A stretch of 45,618 bases of DNA from Paenibacillus marchantiophytorum (GTDB taxonomy: Bacteria; Bacillota; Bacilli; Paenibacillales; NBRC-103111), in contig NZ_BMHE01000053.1 in NCBI RefSeq assembly GCF_014640555.1, positions 1-45,618 of the forward strand, written 5' to 3'. The notes beneath the pieces are model-generated. The model searched no databases. It saw only the letters and a program-made list of their open reading frames with translations, and was not told the DNA's origin. Position numbers and translations under genes: made by a program. Below, one piece after another: positions 1 through 7,895 of this stretch (position 1 is its first letter; each line of letters opens with the position of its first letter).

Positions 1-123
1 TATTCCTAAGAATCCGCAGTGTGATCTCCACTCTACAAAAACAAGCTCGCCCAATTTTCGACTCTCTTTTCCGTGCATTTCGGGGGCAATTTATTTTCAA
101 CTAACTGATACCTAAGTAGTTAC

Positions 124-266
124 AAATTTGCTCAGTAGCGCCAACTCGGTTCATTAAATCTCCAAAGCAGCCATTTTACGGTCTATAAACATCATACAGT
201 TCGTTAGATGCTCTTTGAGACCGAAAAGCCCCATGCCCCCCTAACGAACTCAATACCCTTTATTCG
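124..266 (+). repeat. Dispersed repeat family A, copy 1
   Basis: This 143-base segment recurs almost unchanged at 342-484. It contains a 10-base inverted pair, AGTTCGTTAG (198-207) and CTAACGAACT (241-250). The joining segment 267-341 repeats the TAACGAAT motif. Related copies lie at about 7739-7867 and, inverted, at 21836-22042. No gene is visible in 1-518; apart from the repeats and a terminator I see nothing coding there. Confidence 0.85.
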
Positions 267-341
267 GCCAGAATCGCTCATTCTGAAAATCTAACGAATA
301 CCAGATGCTCTATTTCAAGAAAATGACCACCTTTCCGCCTA

Positions 342-484
342 AAATTTGCTCAGTAGCGCCAACTCGGTTCATTAAATCTCCAAAGCAGCCATTTTACGGT
401 CTATAAGCATCATACAGTTCGTTAGATGCCCTTTGAGACCGAAAAAGCCCCATGCCCCCTAACGAACTCAATACCCTTTATTCG
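342..484 (+). repeat. Dispersed repeat family A, copy 2
   Basis: Near-identical direct repeat of 124-266, offset by 218 bases, with only a few substitutions and length changes. It ends right beside the terminator of the methyltransferase gene, so the element sits in the 3' intergenic space and not in a promoter. Confidence 0.85.
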
Positions 485-486
485 CG

Positions 487-516
487 CAAAAAACCCATCC
501 GTTGCCGGATGGGTTT
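487..516 (-). terminator. Intrinsic terminator of the methyltransferase gene
   Basis: Perfect 11-bp stem AAACCCATCCG / CGGATGGGTTT (491-501 with 506-516) and a 4-base loop. On the minus strand it is followed by a six-T run. It begins immediately after the stop codon of the gene at 519. Confidence 0.9.
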
Positions 517-518
517 CA

Positions 519-1142
519 CTATTTTTTTCTCGCTAGAATAGCTTGGTAATCCACTTGCGTGCCTTCCATTGGGAGGACCGTGAATTGTTCGATGTCAAAT
601 ACTTCGGCCACTTTACGCTGGATGTGCTCATCCTCATAAAAGGAGAAGAATCGCTGAGGCCGATACGTATCATGCTCCCAAATCCCCTCACTCTCGTACC
701 CGCCGTAAAGTCCCAAGTACAACAACCCTTCCGGCTTGAGCACAGTTTCTATGTTGGTGAGAACTTGGTGAAGTCCCTCCTTGGGTACATGAAGCAATGC
801 ATTCATCGTCCAAACGGCATCAAATGATTGCTCAGGCAAGCCCAGATTATAGAAATCCATTGCAAAGGCAGCCAACCCTTTTTCCTTGCATATAGCTACC
901 ATTTCTTCGGAAAGATCAACACATGTGACCTCGCAACCTTGATTTTGCAAATAGACGGCTTGATGACCAGGACCGCTGCCCAGATCCAGCACCCGCTTGC
1001 TCGTATCCGGAGAAACCTCATGCAGTCGTTTAAGAAAACGGTCCATTTCTTCGCTTTTCCAGATTTGAATCGTTTCCTCGTTGCGCAAACGGGCTTGTTG
1101 ATCGTAGCTAGCCTTGAGTGTTTGTTTCACTTGAGCATCCAA
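519..1142 (-). CDS. Class I SAM-dependent methyltransferase
   Basis: 207-residue Rossmann-fold methyltransferase. Motif I (LDLGSGPGHQ) lies near residues 52-61. It is followed by an acidic strand end (VTCVDLS) that would bind the SAM ribose, and by a motif IV-like region (FDAVWTMNALLHV). This arrangement is typical of Methyltransf_11/25 small-molecule methyltransferases. The substrate cannot be read from the sequence. The ATG start is supported by GGGAGGAAG about 8 bases upstream. It is the last gene of a minus-strand run after the 90-residue protein and the hydrolase, and ends at a strong terminator. Confidence 0.85.
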   Translation of the reverse strand: MDAQVKQTLKASYDQQARLRNEETIQIWKSEEMDRFLKRLHEVSPDTSKRVLDLGSGPGHQAVYLQNQGCEVTCVDLSEEMVAICKEKGLAAFAMDFYNLGLPEQSFDAVWTMNALLHVPKEGLHQVLTNIETVLKPEGLLYLGLYGGYESEGIWEHDTYRPQRFFSFYEDEHIQRKVAEVFDIEQFTVLPMEGTQVDYQAILARKK

Positions 1143-1173
1143 TCGGTCTTCCTCCCTTCATGCAAGTTGCGTT

Positions 1174-1437
1174 TTACTTCACCAAAGCCTTTTGCGCGGC
1201 ATCCACAAGCTGGTCGAAGTACTCATCGTCTTCAAGCAGCTCCTCAACAGCTTCAATGTCTTCTTCTTTCCCGGACTCGTTCAAAAAGTTTAAAGCGTAG
1301 CTCCAATCATCTTTCCCGCGTTTGCTGTGCAGGGTGATTTCGTAGGGATGTTCGTGCCCGTTTACTTTGAATTCAACCTTGCCTACATAGCCATCTTCTT
1401 TGGCGAACTCCATGTTCGCTTTTAGCACTTCAATCAT
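1174..1437 (-). CDS. Small acidic conserved-type protein of unknown function
   Basis: Roughly 87-residue acidic protein. The N-terminal half looks like a small beta-sheet (VGKVEFKVNGHEHPYEITLH) and the C-terminal half is a Glu/Asp-rich helix. I do not recognise the family. Three in-frame ATGs lie at 1446, 1443 and 1437. AAAAGG abuts the first, so the ATG at 1437, 9 bases downstream of it, is the best start. It overlaps the 3' end of the upstream hydrolase gene, implying translational coupling. No signal peptide or membrane segment is seen. Confidence 0.7.
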   Translation of the reverse strand: MIEVLKANMEFAKEDGYVGKVEFKVNGHEHPYEITLHSKRGKDDWSYALNFLNESGKEEDIEAVEELLEDDEYFDQLVDAAQKALVK

Positions 1438-2149
1438 GTTCATCATCCTTTTCTGATCGTTTTAGCCAAGTCCATATGGCTTTCATTGTGGTTTGCAAGT
1501 TAGTTGTATCCTGCCAAATATAAGGATTATGATCTCTAAAATAATCGGCATGACCGCCTATCAAAGGCAGCGTCTGCCGGTGATTCGGTGCATGCTTCAC
1601 TCGATTCCAACGCCTTAAACCAAGGCGGGTCTTGGACCATCCGCCCCAAGTGCCCAGACGCGGCACCGGATCTTTGGCTTGATTCAGCTGGTTCGCTGCT
1701 TTCAGATAAAGCACTTGATTCCTAAGATTAGGCGGTATCGCACATTTCGGGGACCCGATTTGGATCACACCCAGAAGTGAATATCCTTGTTGTATGACCA
1801 TTTCAGCAGCTTGAATAGAAGCTACCCCGCCTGCACTATGCCCTATAAGCAGAACCTGTTGTCTGGCTGATAAGTTAGCGGTTAGATAGGATATCAAGCT
1901 TTCCCCTCCATATATGGATGGTTTGCCATGGGCGTTGCGCCAAAGATCGCTTATAATTTCACTGAGCTGCCGCCCCCGATGACGTGTCCAATCCCCATAG
2001 GGATAGTGAACAACAACGCGGTTCGCAATACCCTCTTGATTGAACTGAGCGGACAACGCCATTCCAAAAGCATCCAAAAAATAAGGTGCCGTCGCAAAGC
2101 CCGCTGATATCATAATGACGACTTCCTCCGCAGCGGAGTACCTGGCCAT
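1430..2149 (-). CDS. Alpha/beta-hydrolase (esterase/lipase-like)
   Basis: 239 residues. The nucleophile elbow GHSAGG (near residue 103) follows a hydrophobic strand (VLLIG), as in serine alpha/beta-hydrolases. A late GGHADYF supplies the likely catalytic His. The N-terminal strand IMISAGFATAPYF could form the oxyanion hole. No secretion signal is seen. The substrate is unknown; a lipase or thioesterase-like role is possible. The start at 2149 has a GAAGGGA site about 12 bases away. An internal ATG at residue 13, preceded by GGAGG, is an alternative start. The 3' end overlaps the next small gene. Confidence 0.75.
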   Translation of the reverse strand: MARYSAAEEVVIMISAGFATAPYFLDAFGMALSAQFNQEGIANRVVVHYPYGDWTRHRGRQLSEIISDLWRNAHGKPSIYGGESLISYLTANLSARQQVLLIGHSAGGVASIQAAEMVIQQGYSLLGVIQIGSPKCAIPPNLRNQVLYLKAANQLNQAKDPVPRLGTWGGWSKTRLGLRRWNRVKHAPNHRQTLPLIGGHADYFRDHNPYIWQDTTNLQTTMKAIWTWLKRSEKDDEHD

Positions 2150-2182
2150 GGGTACGTCAATTCCCTTCTTCTGCGAAATGGG

Positions 2183-4669
2183 TTAGGAACGCGGTTTAGC
2201 GCGATTGGTCGGCATCGCAGTCATCGGATCATCCGGCCAGTAGTGTTTAGGATATCGGCCTTTGAGGTCTTTTTTAACTTCAAAGTAGGCTTCTCGCCAA
2301 AAGCTGGCCAAATCCTTCGTCACCTGAACAGGACGCTGGGCTGGCGACAATAAGTGCAAAGTCACTGGGATTCTGCCTTTCGCAATCCGCGGAGTATCTG
2401 CAAGGCCGAACATTTCTTGCAAGCGAACTGCAATTGCAGGAGATTCACCCATCCTATAGTCAACGGGAACACGAGATCCGCTTGGCACTTGAATGTGCGT
2501 GGGTGCCCACTCGTCCAATCGGCGTCGCTGCTCCCATGTTAGCATTTCTTCTAATATACTTGTCAAATTTAGCCGCCCTATGGCACCTTTGGTTTTCAGT
2601 CCATACAGATGGGGCCCCAGCCAATCTTCCAATGTAGCCAGTAAAGTTGCGTCCCGCATATCGGGCCACTCCTCTTCATGCCTATGGATAAAGGTAACAC
2701 GCTCCTGCAATTGACGCGCACTCTTTGTCCAAGGCAGCAGTTCCAAAGATTCGGCACGAATGCCGGAGATCAGCGCCTGCACATATAATTCCGGGCTGAG
2801 CTCCTGCAAGGGGTTGTCTTTGAGGATAATCGCTCCAAACCGCAAGCGTTGCCTTGCTTTTACGGATTCGGTCGCCTTATCCCAAAGCACTTCTTTCTCC
2901 TGCTGCAAAAGACTTTCAAATACTGCAAGCAGTTCATCTTCCTGTATGGGCGCTGCCAAATAAATACGGCTTTCCGGGCCATTATCGTCTAGCTCGGCAG
3001 CTACGAGATAGCGCTCGTTGGATAGCGGCTGCAGCTCAGGCAGCACAGCTCCGCGCCCGCTGCTCAGCAGGAAGCGGCCCGTCGATCGTCGCTGCGCGAC
3101 GCGATCGGGGTAAGCGAAGGCGAGCAGCAGCCCGCTCGCCGAAGCCCGCCTGGCGCTCTGGCGGATGCCGAGCGCCTGCATGAGCACTTTGGCTTCCGCC
3201 GCGATGCGCCGGCACAAGCCAAAGTCAACATCTGCGCGCTGCTCGCCCTGCGCAGCGCGCCAGAGCACTTCGATGCGGGTGCGAACATCCGCATCCCGCC
3301 CTTCCGCAGCGCGCATGAAATCGCGCTCGCTCAGCATTACCGCGAGCTCGCACGCCATGGCGCCGAGCTCAAGCGGTATGGCTTGCAGCACCATGTGCGC
3401 AAGCCTCGGGTGCAGCCCTAGCGGCGCGAGGCGCTTGCCGTGCGCCGTTAGGGCCCCGTGCGCGTGCAAGGCACCGAGCTGCACGAGCAGATCCCGAGCC
3501 TGCTGGTAAGCAGCAGCAGGCGGAGGGTCGAGCCAGACCAGCTCGGCTGGGTCTGACACGCCCCAGGCGGCCAGTTCCAGCGCTAGCGGCGCCAGATCCG
3601 CTTCGCGGATTTCTGGCGTGCTGCTTAGCGGGAGCTGCCGCTGCTCGGTCTCGGTCCATAGGCGGTAGCACACGCCAGGACCGAGACGACCAGCCCGGCC
3701 TCTGCGCTGATCAGCAGAGGCTGCCGAAACTGGAACCGTCGTCAGACGGGTCATGCCGGTCCGTGGCGAGAAGCGCGGCACACGCATCAAGCCGCTGTCG
3801 ATAACAACCGTGACACCTTCAACGGTCAAGCTCGTCTCTGCGATCGACGTCGCCAGCACGACCTTGCGGTGACCCGCGGCGCTTGGCGCAAGCGCCCGAT
3901 CCTGGTCTTCTTGAGAAAGATTGCCATATAGCGGCGCAATCTCCACCTCTTGACCTAATCGCAGTGCGCCGAGACTGCCAGCTACGCGATGAATCTCTGC
4001 TGCTCCTGGCAGAAAAACAAGCAAACTCCCTGCCTGTTCGGCTATTGCTTGTTGAATACTTTTGATAACTGCAGTTTCTATCTTGCCCATCACTTTGGTT
4101 GTTAAATAATGCGTTGTAACCGGGTAAGTTCGCCCTTCACTTCTAATAATAGGGGCCTGATCCAGCATGGAAGCGACAGGTTCGGCTTCAATGGTCGCTG
4201 ACATCACGAGGATGCGCATGTCTTCGCGCAGCAAGGTCTGCGTCTGCCGGCTCAAAGCCAGTCCCAGATCAGCATGCAAACTGCGTTCATGAAACTCATC
4301 AAAAATAACGACACCTACACCATCTAGCGCTGGATCAGTTTGAAGCATCCTTGTTAGTACGCCTTCCGTAATGACTTCAATACGTGTTCTCGGGCCGACT
4401 CGTGTATCATTTTTTACCCGATAACCCACTGTGGTTCCTACTTCTTCACCTAGAAGCTTGGACATGTAGCCCGCAGCAGCCCGTGCGGCCAACCTTCGCG
4501 GCTCAAGCATTAAGATCTTCTGATCTTGCAGCCATGTTTCTTGCAGGAGAGCAATCGGAACCCGGGTCGTCTTACCCGCTCCAGGCTGAGCAACCAGCAC
4601 GGCGCAGGGGCTCCCGCGCAATGCGTCCATTAATTGGGGGAGAACAGATTCAATCGGCAATGCACTCAT
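2183..4669 (-). CDS. hrpB: ATP-dependent helicase HrpB (DEAH-box type)
   Basis: About 828 residues, the usual HrpB length. In order: Walker A (QPGAGKTTR, near residue 30), DEAH-variant motif II (DEFHER), motif III (SAT), motif V (ATSIAETSLT), motif VI (QRRGRAGR), a helicase-associated winged-helix/ratchet region, and the C-terminal HrpB-specific region. Family members are RNA/DNA helicases of poorly defined role. A GTG at 4678 is possible, but the ATG at 4669 has GGAG 8 bases upstream and fits better. The central part (about 3000-3900 of the window) is far richer in G+C than the two ends (see findings). Confidence 0.93.
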   Translation of the reverse strand: MSALPIESVLPQLMDALRGSPCAVLVAQPGAGKTTRVPIALLQETWLQDQKILMLEPRRLAARAAAGYMSKLLGEEVGTTVGYRVKNDTRVGPRTRIEVITEGVLTRMLQTDPALDGVGVVIFDEFHERSLHADLGLALSRQTQTLLREDMRILVMSATIEAEPVASMLDQAPIIRSEGRTYPVTTHYLTTKVMGKIETAVIKSIQQAIAEQAGSLLVFLPGAAEIHRVAGSLGALRLGQEVEIAPLYGNLSQEDQDRALAPSAAGHRKVVLATSIAETSLTVEGVTVVIDSGLMRVPRFSPRTGMTRLTTVPVSAASADQRRGRAGRLGPGVCYRLWTETEQRQLPLSSTPEIREADLAPLALELAAWGVSDPAELVWLDPPPAAAYQQARDLLVQLGALHAHGALTAHGKRLAPLGLHPRLAHMVLQAIPLELGAMACELAVMLSERDFMRAAEGRDADVRTRIEVLWRAAQGEQRADVDFGLCRRIAAEAKVLMQALGIRQSARRASASGLLLAFAYPDRVAQRRSTGRFLLSSGRGAVLPELQPLSNERYLVAAELDDNGPESRIYLAAPIQEDELLAVFESLLQQEKEVLWDKATESVKARQRLRFGAIILKDNPLQELSPELYVQALISGIRAESLELLPWTKSARQLQERVTFIHRHEEEWPDMRDATLLATLEDWLGPHLYGLKTKGAIGRLNLTSILEEMLTWEQRRRLDEWAPTHIQVPSGSRVPVDYRMGESPAIAVRLQEMFGLADTPRIAKGRIPVTLHLLSPAQRPVQVTKDLASFWREAYFEVKKDLKGRYPKHYWPDDPMTAMPTNRAKPRS

Positions 4670-4795
4670 TTGTTTCACTCCGAGCTATGTAGAAGTCTGG
4701 TTTCAACTTTATACCTCTATTCTCTTTCTGCTGTTCCTTCCGCAAGCAATCGTGTATACTTAGATAGAATCTGGTCACTAAAGGAGATCTTTAAG

Positions 4796-5050
4796 ATGAA
4801 CGTACATGAAGCGATATCCAAACATTCGAATGCACAGCATTTGCATCTCGTGCGCTTTGCGGAACTGGATGAAAAGCGTGAGCAAGCGATCGATGCTGCC
4901 GTTGATCTGTGCAAACGTGGGCTACCCTTCACCGTTGATGCCATCAACGCCATTACAGCCCAAATCATCGCCCATGCGAAAGAGGGCATTTCTCCGCTCC
5001 GTTCTTATGTAAATGAGGACATGGTGCGTGATTACGTAAACAAAGGGTAA
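4796..5050 (+). CDS. DUF2533 family protein (YpbS-like)
   Basis: 84-residue, soluble, largely helical protein resembling Bacillus YpbS (DUF2533): N-terminal VHEAISKHS, a central EKREQAIDAA helix and a C-terminal SYVNEDMVRDYV. Function is unknown. The open frame extends upstream to 4634, but AAGGAG seven to eight bases before the ATG at 4796 fixes this start. It is followed after 14 bases by a small membrane-protein gene whose ribosome site overlaps this stop codon, so the two are probably co-transcribed. Confidence 0.85.
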   Translation: MNVHEAISKHSNAQHLHLVRFAELDEKREQAIDAAVDLCKRGLPFTVDAINAITAQIIAHAKEGISPLRSYVNEDMVRDYVNKG

Positions 5051-5064
5051 GGAGATAAGATGTA

Positions 5065-5229
5065 ATGGGTGTTCTGACTTTTATTTCGATGTTAATTATG
5101 GGTTCCGCCTTCAGTGCCGGATTCCTGCTTCTTTTTAAGCGCAAAACAGCTCTGGGAATTATCTGTATCGGACTTTCCGTTGTCTGTTATATTGCTTACG
5201 CCTACATAGCGAATAAGTATTTTGTTTAA
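5065..5229 (+). CDS. Small two-helix membrane protein
   Basis: 54 residues with two hydrophobic segments (about residues 3-24 and 30-48) separated by a basic KRK turn, so a hairpin membrane protein with the loop probably inside. AAGGAG overlaps the upstream stop codon and lies 10 bases from the ATG. Too short and generic to assign. Its position directly behind the DUF2533 gene suggests a two-gene operon ending at the hairpin at 5250-5281. Confidence 0.7.
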   Translation: MGVLTFISMLIMGSAFSAGFLLLFKRKTALGIICIGLSVVCYIAYAYIANKYFV

Positions 5230-5249
5230 GACTTTTAATTAGATGAAAG

Positions 5250-5281
5250 AAGAACCGAGCGGAACATGCGCATCGGTTCTT
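5250..5281. terminator. Shared terminator between convergent genes
   Basis: 9-bp stem AAGAACCGA / TCGGTTCTT around a 14-base loop, with short T/A tracts on either side. It lies between the small membrane protein (+) and the Nudix gene (-) and can serve both. Confidence 0.65.
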
Positions 5282-5284
5282 TGT

Positions 5285-5929
5285 CTATGCCTGTGGAATA
5301 AAGCCGTATTCCCTCAGTTTCCGAAACACCAGCTCATAATACGCAGTGGGGTGGGGAACAATTTGTTCCAAACGCACCACTAGATTCTCCTCTTCCAGGA
5401 AACCCGCCGCGTTCAGTCGATATCCATTCGCCGTCAATTCATCCATTTCAGAATGAATTAATCGTTCAAAACTGGCCGCTTTCACCGCAAAAATCCCACT
5501 GACCTCATCAGGTTGCAGTACATACGCCTGAAGCTGCTGATCGCAACGATGCACGAAAACATGACAAAACTCACGATCGATAAGGTTTTCGGAGATGAGA
5601 TCCTCTTCCGCAAATATGCCACATGGCATTAATTGATCGAAGTTAACCTTGAGCCCTAGCTCTTCCTCCAGCTCGCGCGCTCCCTCTTTTGTTGTTTCGC
5701 CGGCCGCAAGATGTCCAGCACAAGAAATGTCCAGTAAATTCGGAAATAAATCTTTGTCTGGGTGCCTCAATTGCAGAAGAAGAGCCGGTTCTCCCCCTTC
5801 ATGTGTAACAATCCAGCATTGAAAGGTTTGATGCCAAAGTCCCTTCGCATGCACTTCCGAACGTGGAGCAGCGCCAAGCCAATTCATGTTTTTATCATAA
5901 ATATCAAATATCTCTTCGGTTTTGTTCAA
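5285..5929 (-). CDS. Nudix hydrolase (IPP-isomerase-like Nudix subfamily)
   Basis: 214 residues. The N-terminus (EEIFDIYDKNMNWLG) is typical of the Nudix group related to isopentenyl-diphosphate isomerase. The Nudix box GHLAAGETTKEGARELEEEL carries the RE..EE metal-binding core. One residue fewer than the classical G-x5-E-x7-RE spacing is seen (x6). The substrate is probably a nucleoside diphosphate derivative or a related phosphoanhydride, unproven. Start is TTG at 5929, with GGGGAG about 12 bases upstream; an internal ATG at residue 15 is the alternative. It lies 28 bases downstream of the Dabb gene. Confidence 0.85.
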   Translation of the reverse strand: MNKTEEIFDIYDKNMNWLGAAPRSEVHAKGLWHQTFQCWIVTHEGGEPALLLQLRHPDKDLFPNLLDISCAGHLAAGETTKEGARELEEELGLKVNFDQLMPCGIFAEEDLISENLIDREFCHVFVHRCDQQLQAYVLQPDEVSGIFAVKAASFERLIHSEMDELTANGYRLNAAGFLEEENLVVRLEQIVPHPTAYYELVFRKLREYGFIPQA

Positions 5930-5957
5930 GATACTGTCTAACTCCCCTCAGAGTGAT

Positions 5958-6266
5958 CTATTCGAATGCCGCAAAATCGATTTCCTGAAACCGGCTAACT
6001 TCTTTCATCCAACGCTCGGCAACATACTGCGTATGTACGGGATGAATATTGTAAGCGTCATATGCCGCTTGATTGGCAAATACCATCGAGAAACCATAGT
6101 CAAAATCCGTTTTCACGCTTACTTGACGCAGAACACGGAACTCCTCTACACCAGGAATCGCCGCCAATTCCTCTGCGCTGCTTGTTAGAAATTGTTCAGC
6201 CTCTTGTGTATCTTTACCAGCATGCAAATTAAAAATAACCATATGTTGAATATTTCCTAAAGTCAT
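5958..6266 (-). CDS. Dabb (stress-responsive alpha/beta barrel) family protein
   Basis: 102 residues matching the dimeric ferredoxin-like Dabb fold: HMVIFNLH at the N-terminus, the helix-strand IPGVEEFRVLRQV, the central DYGFSMVFANQAAYDAY, and a terminal helix with the HP.H pattern. These proteins are small cytosolic dimers of uncertain, often stress-linked, function. AAAGGAG lies about 11 bases before the ATG, and a TATAAT -10 box (6300-6305, minus strand) sits just upstream. It probably leads a two-gene unit with the Nudix gene. Confidence 0.85.
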   Translation of the reverse strand: MTLGNIQHMVIFNLHAGKDTQEAEQFLTSSAEELAAIPGVEEFRVLRQVSVKTDFDYGFSMVFANQAAYDAYNIHPVHTQYVAERWMKEVSRFQEIDFAAFE

Positions 6267-6395
6267 CGTCTTTGTGCTCCTTTTTCATGATCTGCCTCTA
6301 TTATAGCGGATTTTGTCCATAATATGGAGCATAAAATCGAACGTATGTGTACAGGTTAAGGCTGAACGCTAATTTGTCCAGAAAGGATGACTCTC

Positions 6396-6572
6396 ATGGA
6401 AAACAAAAAACATGCCGGCAATTACACCGGAACCACGAACACGAACGCCCAAAATCAAGATTTGGCCTTCGTCAATGACACCTTAGAAAACGCCCCAAAC
6501 ACAAACTCAGTTAACATTGCCAAAGATGATATTAGTGAAGAAAACGAACAAATCCAATTGAATCAGAAATAA
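6396..6572 (+). CDS. Small Asn-rich hydrophilic protein, unknown
   Basis: 58 residues, very rich in Asn, Thr, Glu and Gln, with no hydrophobic core, so probably disordered. The composition resembles small spore-associated peptides, but no family motif is seen. AAAGG lies 9 bases before the ATG at 6396; the in-frame ATG at 6387 abuts AAAGG and is a poor start. It is divergent from the Dabb gene and ends before a hairpin with an eight-T tail. Confidence 0.6.
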   Translation: MENKKHAGNYTGTTNTNAQNQDLAFVNDTLENAPNTNSVNIAKDDISEENEQIQLNQK

Positions 6573-6589
6573 GATCATCTGGTTAAAAT

Positions 6590-6637
6590 GAGCAGGCAGC
6601 TAGTTCCGAGTTTCGGGCGACTCCTGTTCTTTTTTTG
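6590..6637 (+). terminator. Probable intrinsic terminator
   Basis: GAGCAGG (6590-6596) pairs with CCTGTTC (6623-6629, one G-U), with a small inner CGAGTTTCG hairpin, followed by eight T. It follows the Asn-rich small gene. Confidence 0.55.
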
Positions 6638-6711
6638 CGACCGAAAACTTGGCATCCCTCTCGGGTTGCGCTACTATGGAAAGAGATTCAGTCTTGAGGA
6701 GGTCAGTCATT

Positions 6712-7701
6712 TTGGAAAATGTCATTATCATTGGTGCAGGCCCTTGCGGGTTGTCTGCCGCAGTCGCTTTACAACGCGAAGGTCTTTCACCCTTACTTAT
6801 AGAAAAAAGCAGCATCGTCAATGCCATTTATTTGTATCCTACGTATTTGCAATTTTTCAGCACGCCTGAACTGCTTGAAATTGGAGACTATCCATTTTCA
6901 ACCCCTCATGATAAACCCTATCGTCAAGAAGCATTGGTCTATTACAGAGAGGTCGCTCGCAGAGAACAACTTCGTATTCGCTCTTATGAGGAAGTCGTTG
7001 CCATAGAACAGCTCGAAACAGGCTTCCATGTGCATACGGTAAATCAGTTTGGCAAAGCGACAGTTTATAGCGCTCGTCGTGTCATCGTTGCTACCGGTTA
7101 TTTTGATCATCCTAATTTGCTTGGGATCCCCGGCGAGGATTCACCTAAGACGACCCACTATTACAAGGAAGCTCACCCCTATGCAGGTACCAAAGTAGCT
7201 ATTATCGGCGGCAATAATTCCGCTGTTGACGCGGCCATGGATTTGATGCGGGTCGGCGCTGAAGTAACCGTTATTTACCGCGGACCCCATTTCTCTGCCA
7301 ATATTAAACCATGGGTTCGTCCGATCTTCGAAAGCATGGTAAACAAAGGACGCATCCACATGTGGTTTAACTCTCAGGTTGAACGAATCGAAGAACAAGC
7401 GATTGTTGTACGCAGAGACTCCGAAAGCGTCATTTTGGCGAATGACTTCGTTCTTGCCCTCACAGGCTTCAGACCTGATCGTCAACTGCTGACATCCATT
7501 GGTGTGAACTTTCATGAAGAAACGAATGCTCCGCTGATCAATCCCGAGACGATGGAAACGAATATTCCGGGACTATATGTCGCTGGCGTTGTTGCATCTT
7601 CCAAATACGATGCGAACGAAATCTTCATTGAAACGGGACGGATGCATGGGATAGCCATTACGAAACATATCATGGCCGAAATAAACCTAGCTTGCGGCTA
7701 G
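6712..7701 (+). CDS. ypdA: YpdA family bacillithiol disulfide reductase
   Basis: 329 residues, the family length. It has an N-terminal FAD-binding GxGxxG (IIGAGPCGLSAA) and a second dinucleotide site (VAIIGGNNSAVDAAMDL) for NADPH. There is no CxxC pair, unlike thioredoxin reductase and as expected for YpdA. The C-terminal GLYVAGVVASS is typical of the family. YpdA reduces oxidised bacillithiol with NADPH and supports redox balance in Firmicutes. The frame is open back to 6649, but GAGGAGG 9 bases before TTG at 6712 fixes the start at the first beta-strand. It is single, followed by the repeat region. Confidence 0.92.
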   Translation: MENVIIIGAGPCGLSAAVALQREGLSPLLIEKSSIVNAIYLYPTYLQFFSTPELLEIGDYPFSTPHDKPYRQEALVYYREVARREQLRIRSYEEVVAIEQLETGFHVHTVNQFGKATVYSARRVIVATGYFDHPNLLGIPGEDSPKTTHYYKEAHPYAGTKVAIIGGNNSAVDAAMDLMRVGAEVTVIYRGPHFSANIKPWVRPIFESMVNKGRIHMWFNSQVERIEEQAIVVRRDSESVILANDFVLALTGFRPDRQLLTSIGVNFHEETNAPLINPETMETNIPGLYVAGVVASSKYDANEIFIETGRMHGIAITKHIMAEINLACG

Positions 7702-7738
7702 GTCACTAAATCCAGTCAAGTCCAGTCAAATCATTGAA

Positions 7739-7867
7739 CCTTGAGGCAAACCCAAGGCCCCTAACGAACTCAATAACCTTTATTCGACCAAAATCGCTCA
7801 CTCTGAAAATCTAATGAATTCCAGAGGCGCTATTTCAAGCATACGATCACCTTTCCACCTAAAATCT
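7739..7867 (+). repeat. Dispersed repeat family A, copy 3
   Basis: Matches 241-345 (CTAACGAACTCAATAACC, then CGCTCACTCTGAAAATCTAA and CACCTTTCCACCTAAAAT). Its 5' flank CTTGAGGCAAA is shared with the inverted copy near 22042. It immediately precedes the tandem array of family B. Confidence 0.75.
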
Positions 7868-7895
7868 GCCGTAGCAAAGAAATCTGCGGCGGACG

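Noticed and set aside
3064..3671. Several long frames within hrpB on both strands
   Set aside because: They fall in the GC-rich block, where stop codons are rare; the HrpB frame carries the helicase motifs.
4634..4795. Upstream extension of the DUF2533 frame
   Set aside because: It overlaps the hrpB start on the other strand; AAGGAG and the family N-terminus support 4796.
6338..6351. CGAACGTATGTGTA as a third LexA box
   Set aside because: Right half-site is degraded and there is no clear promoter around it; one imperfect hit of this quality is expected by chance.
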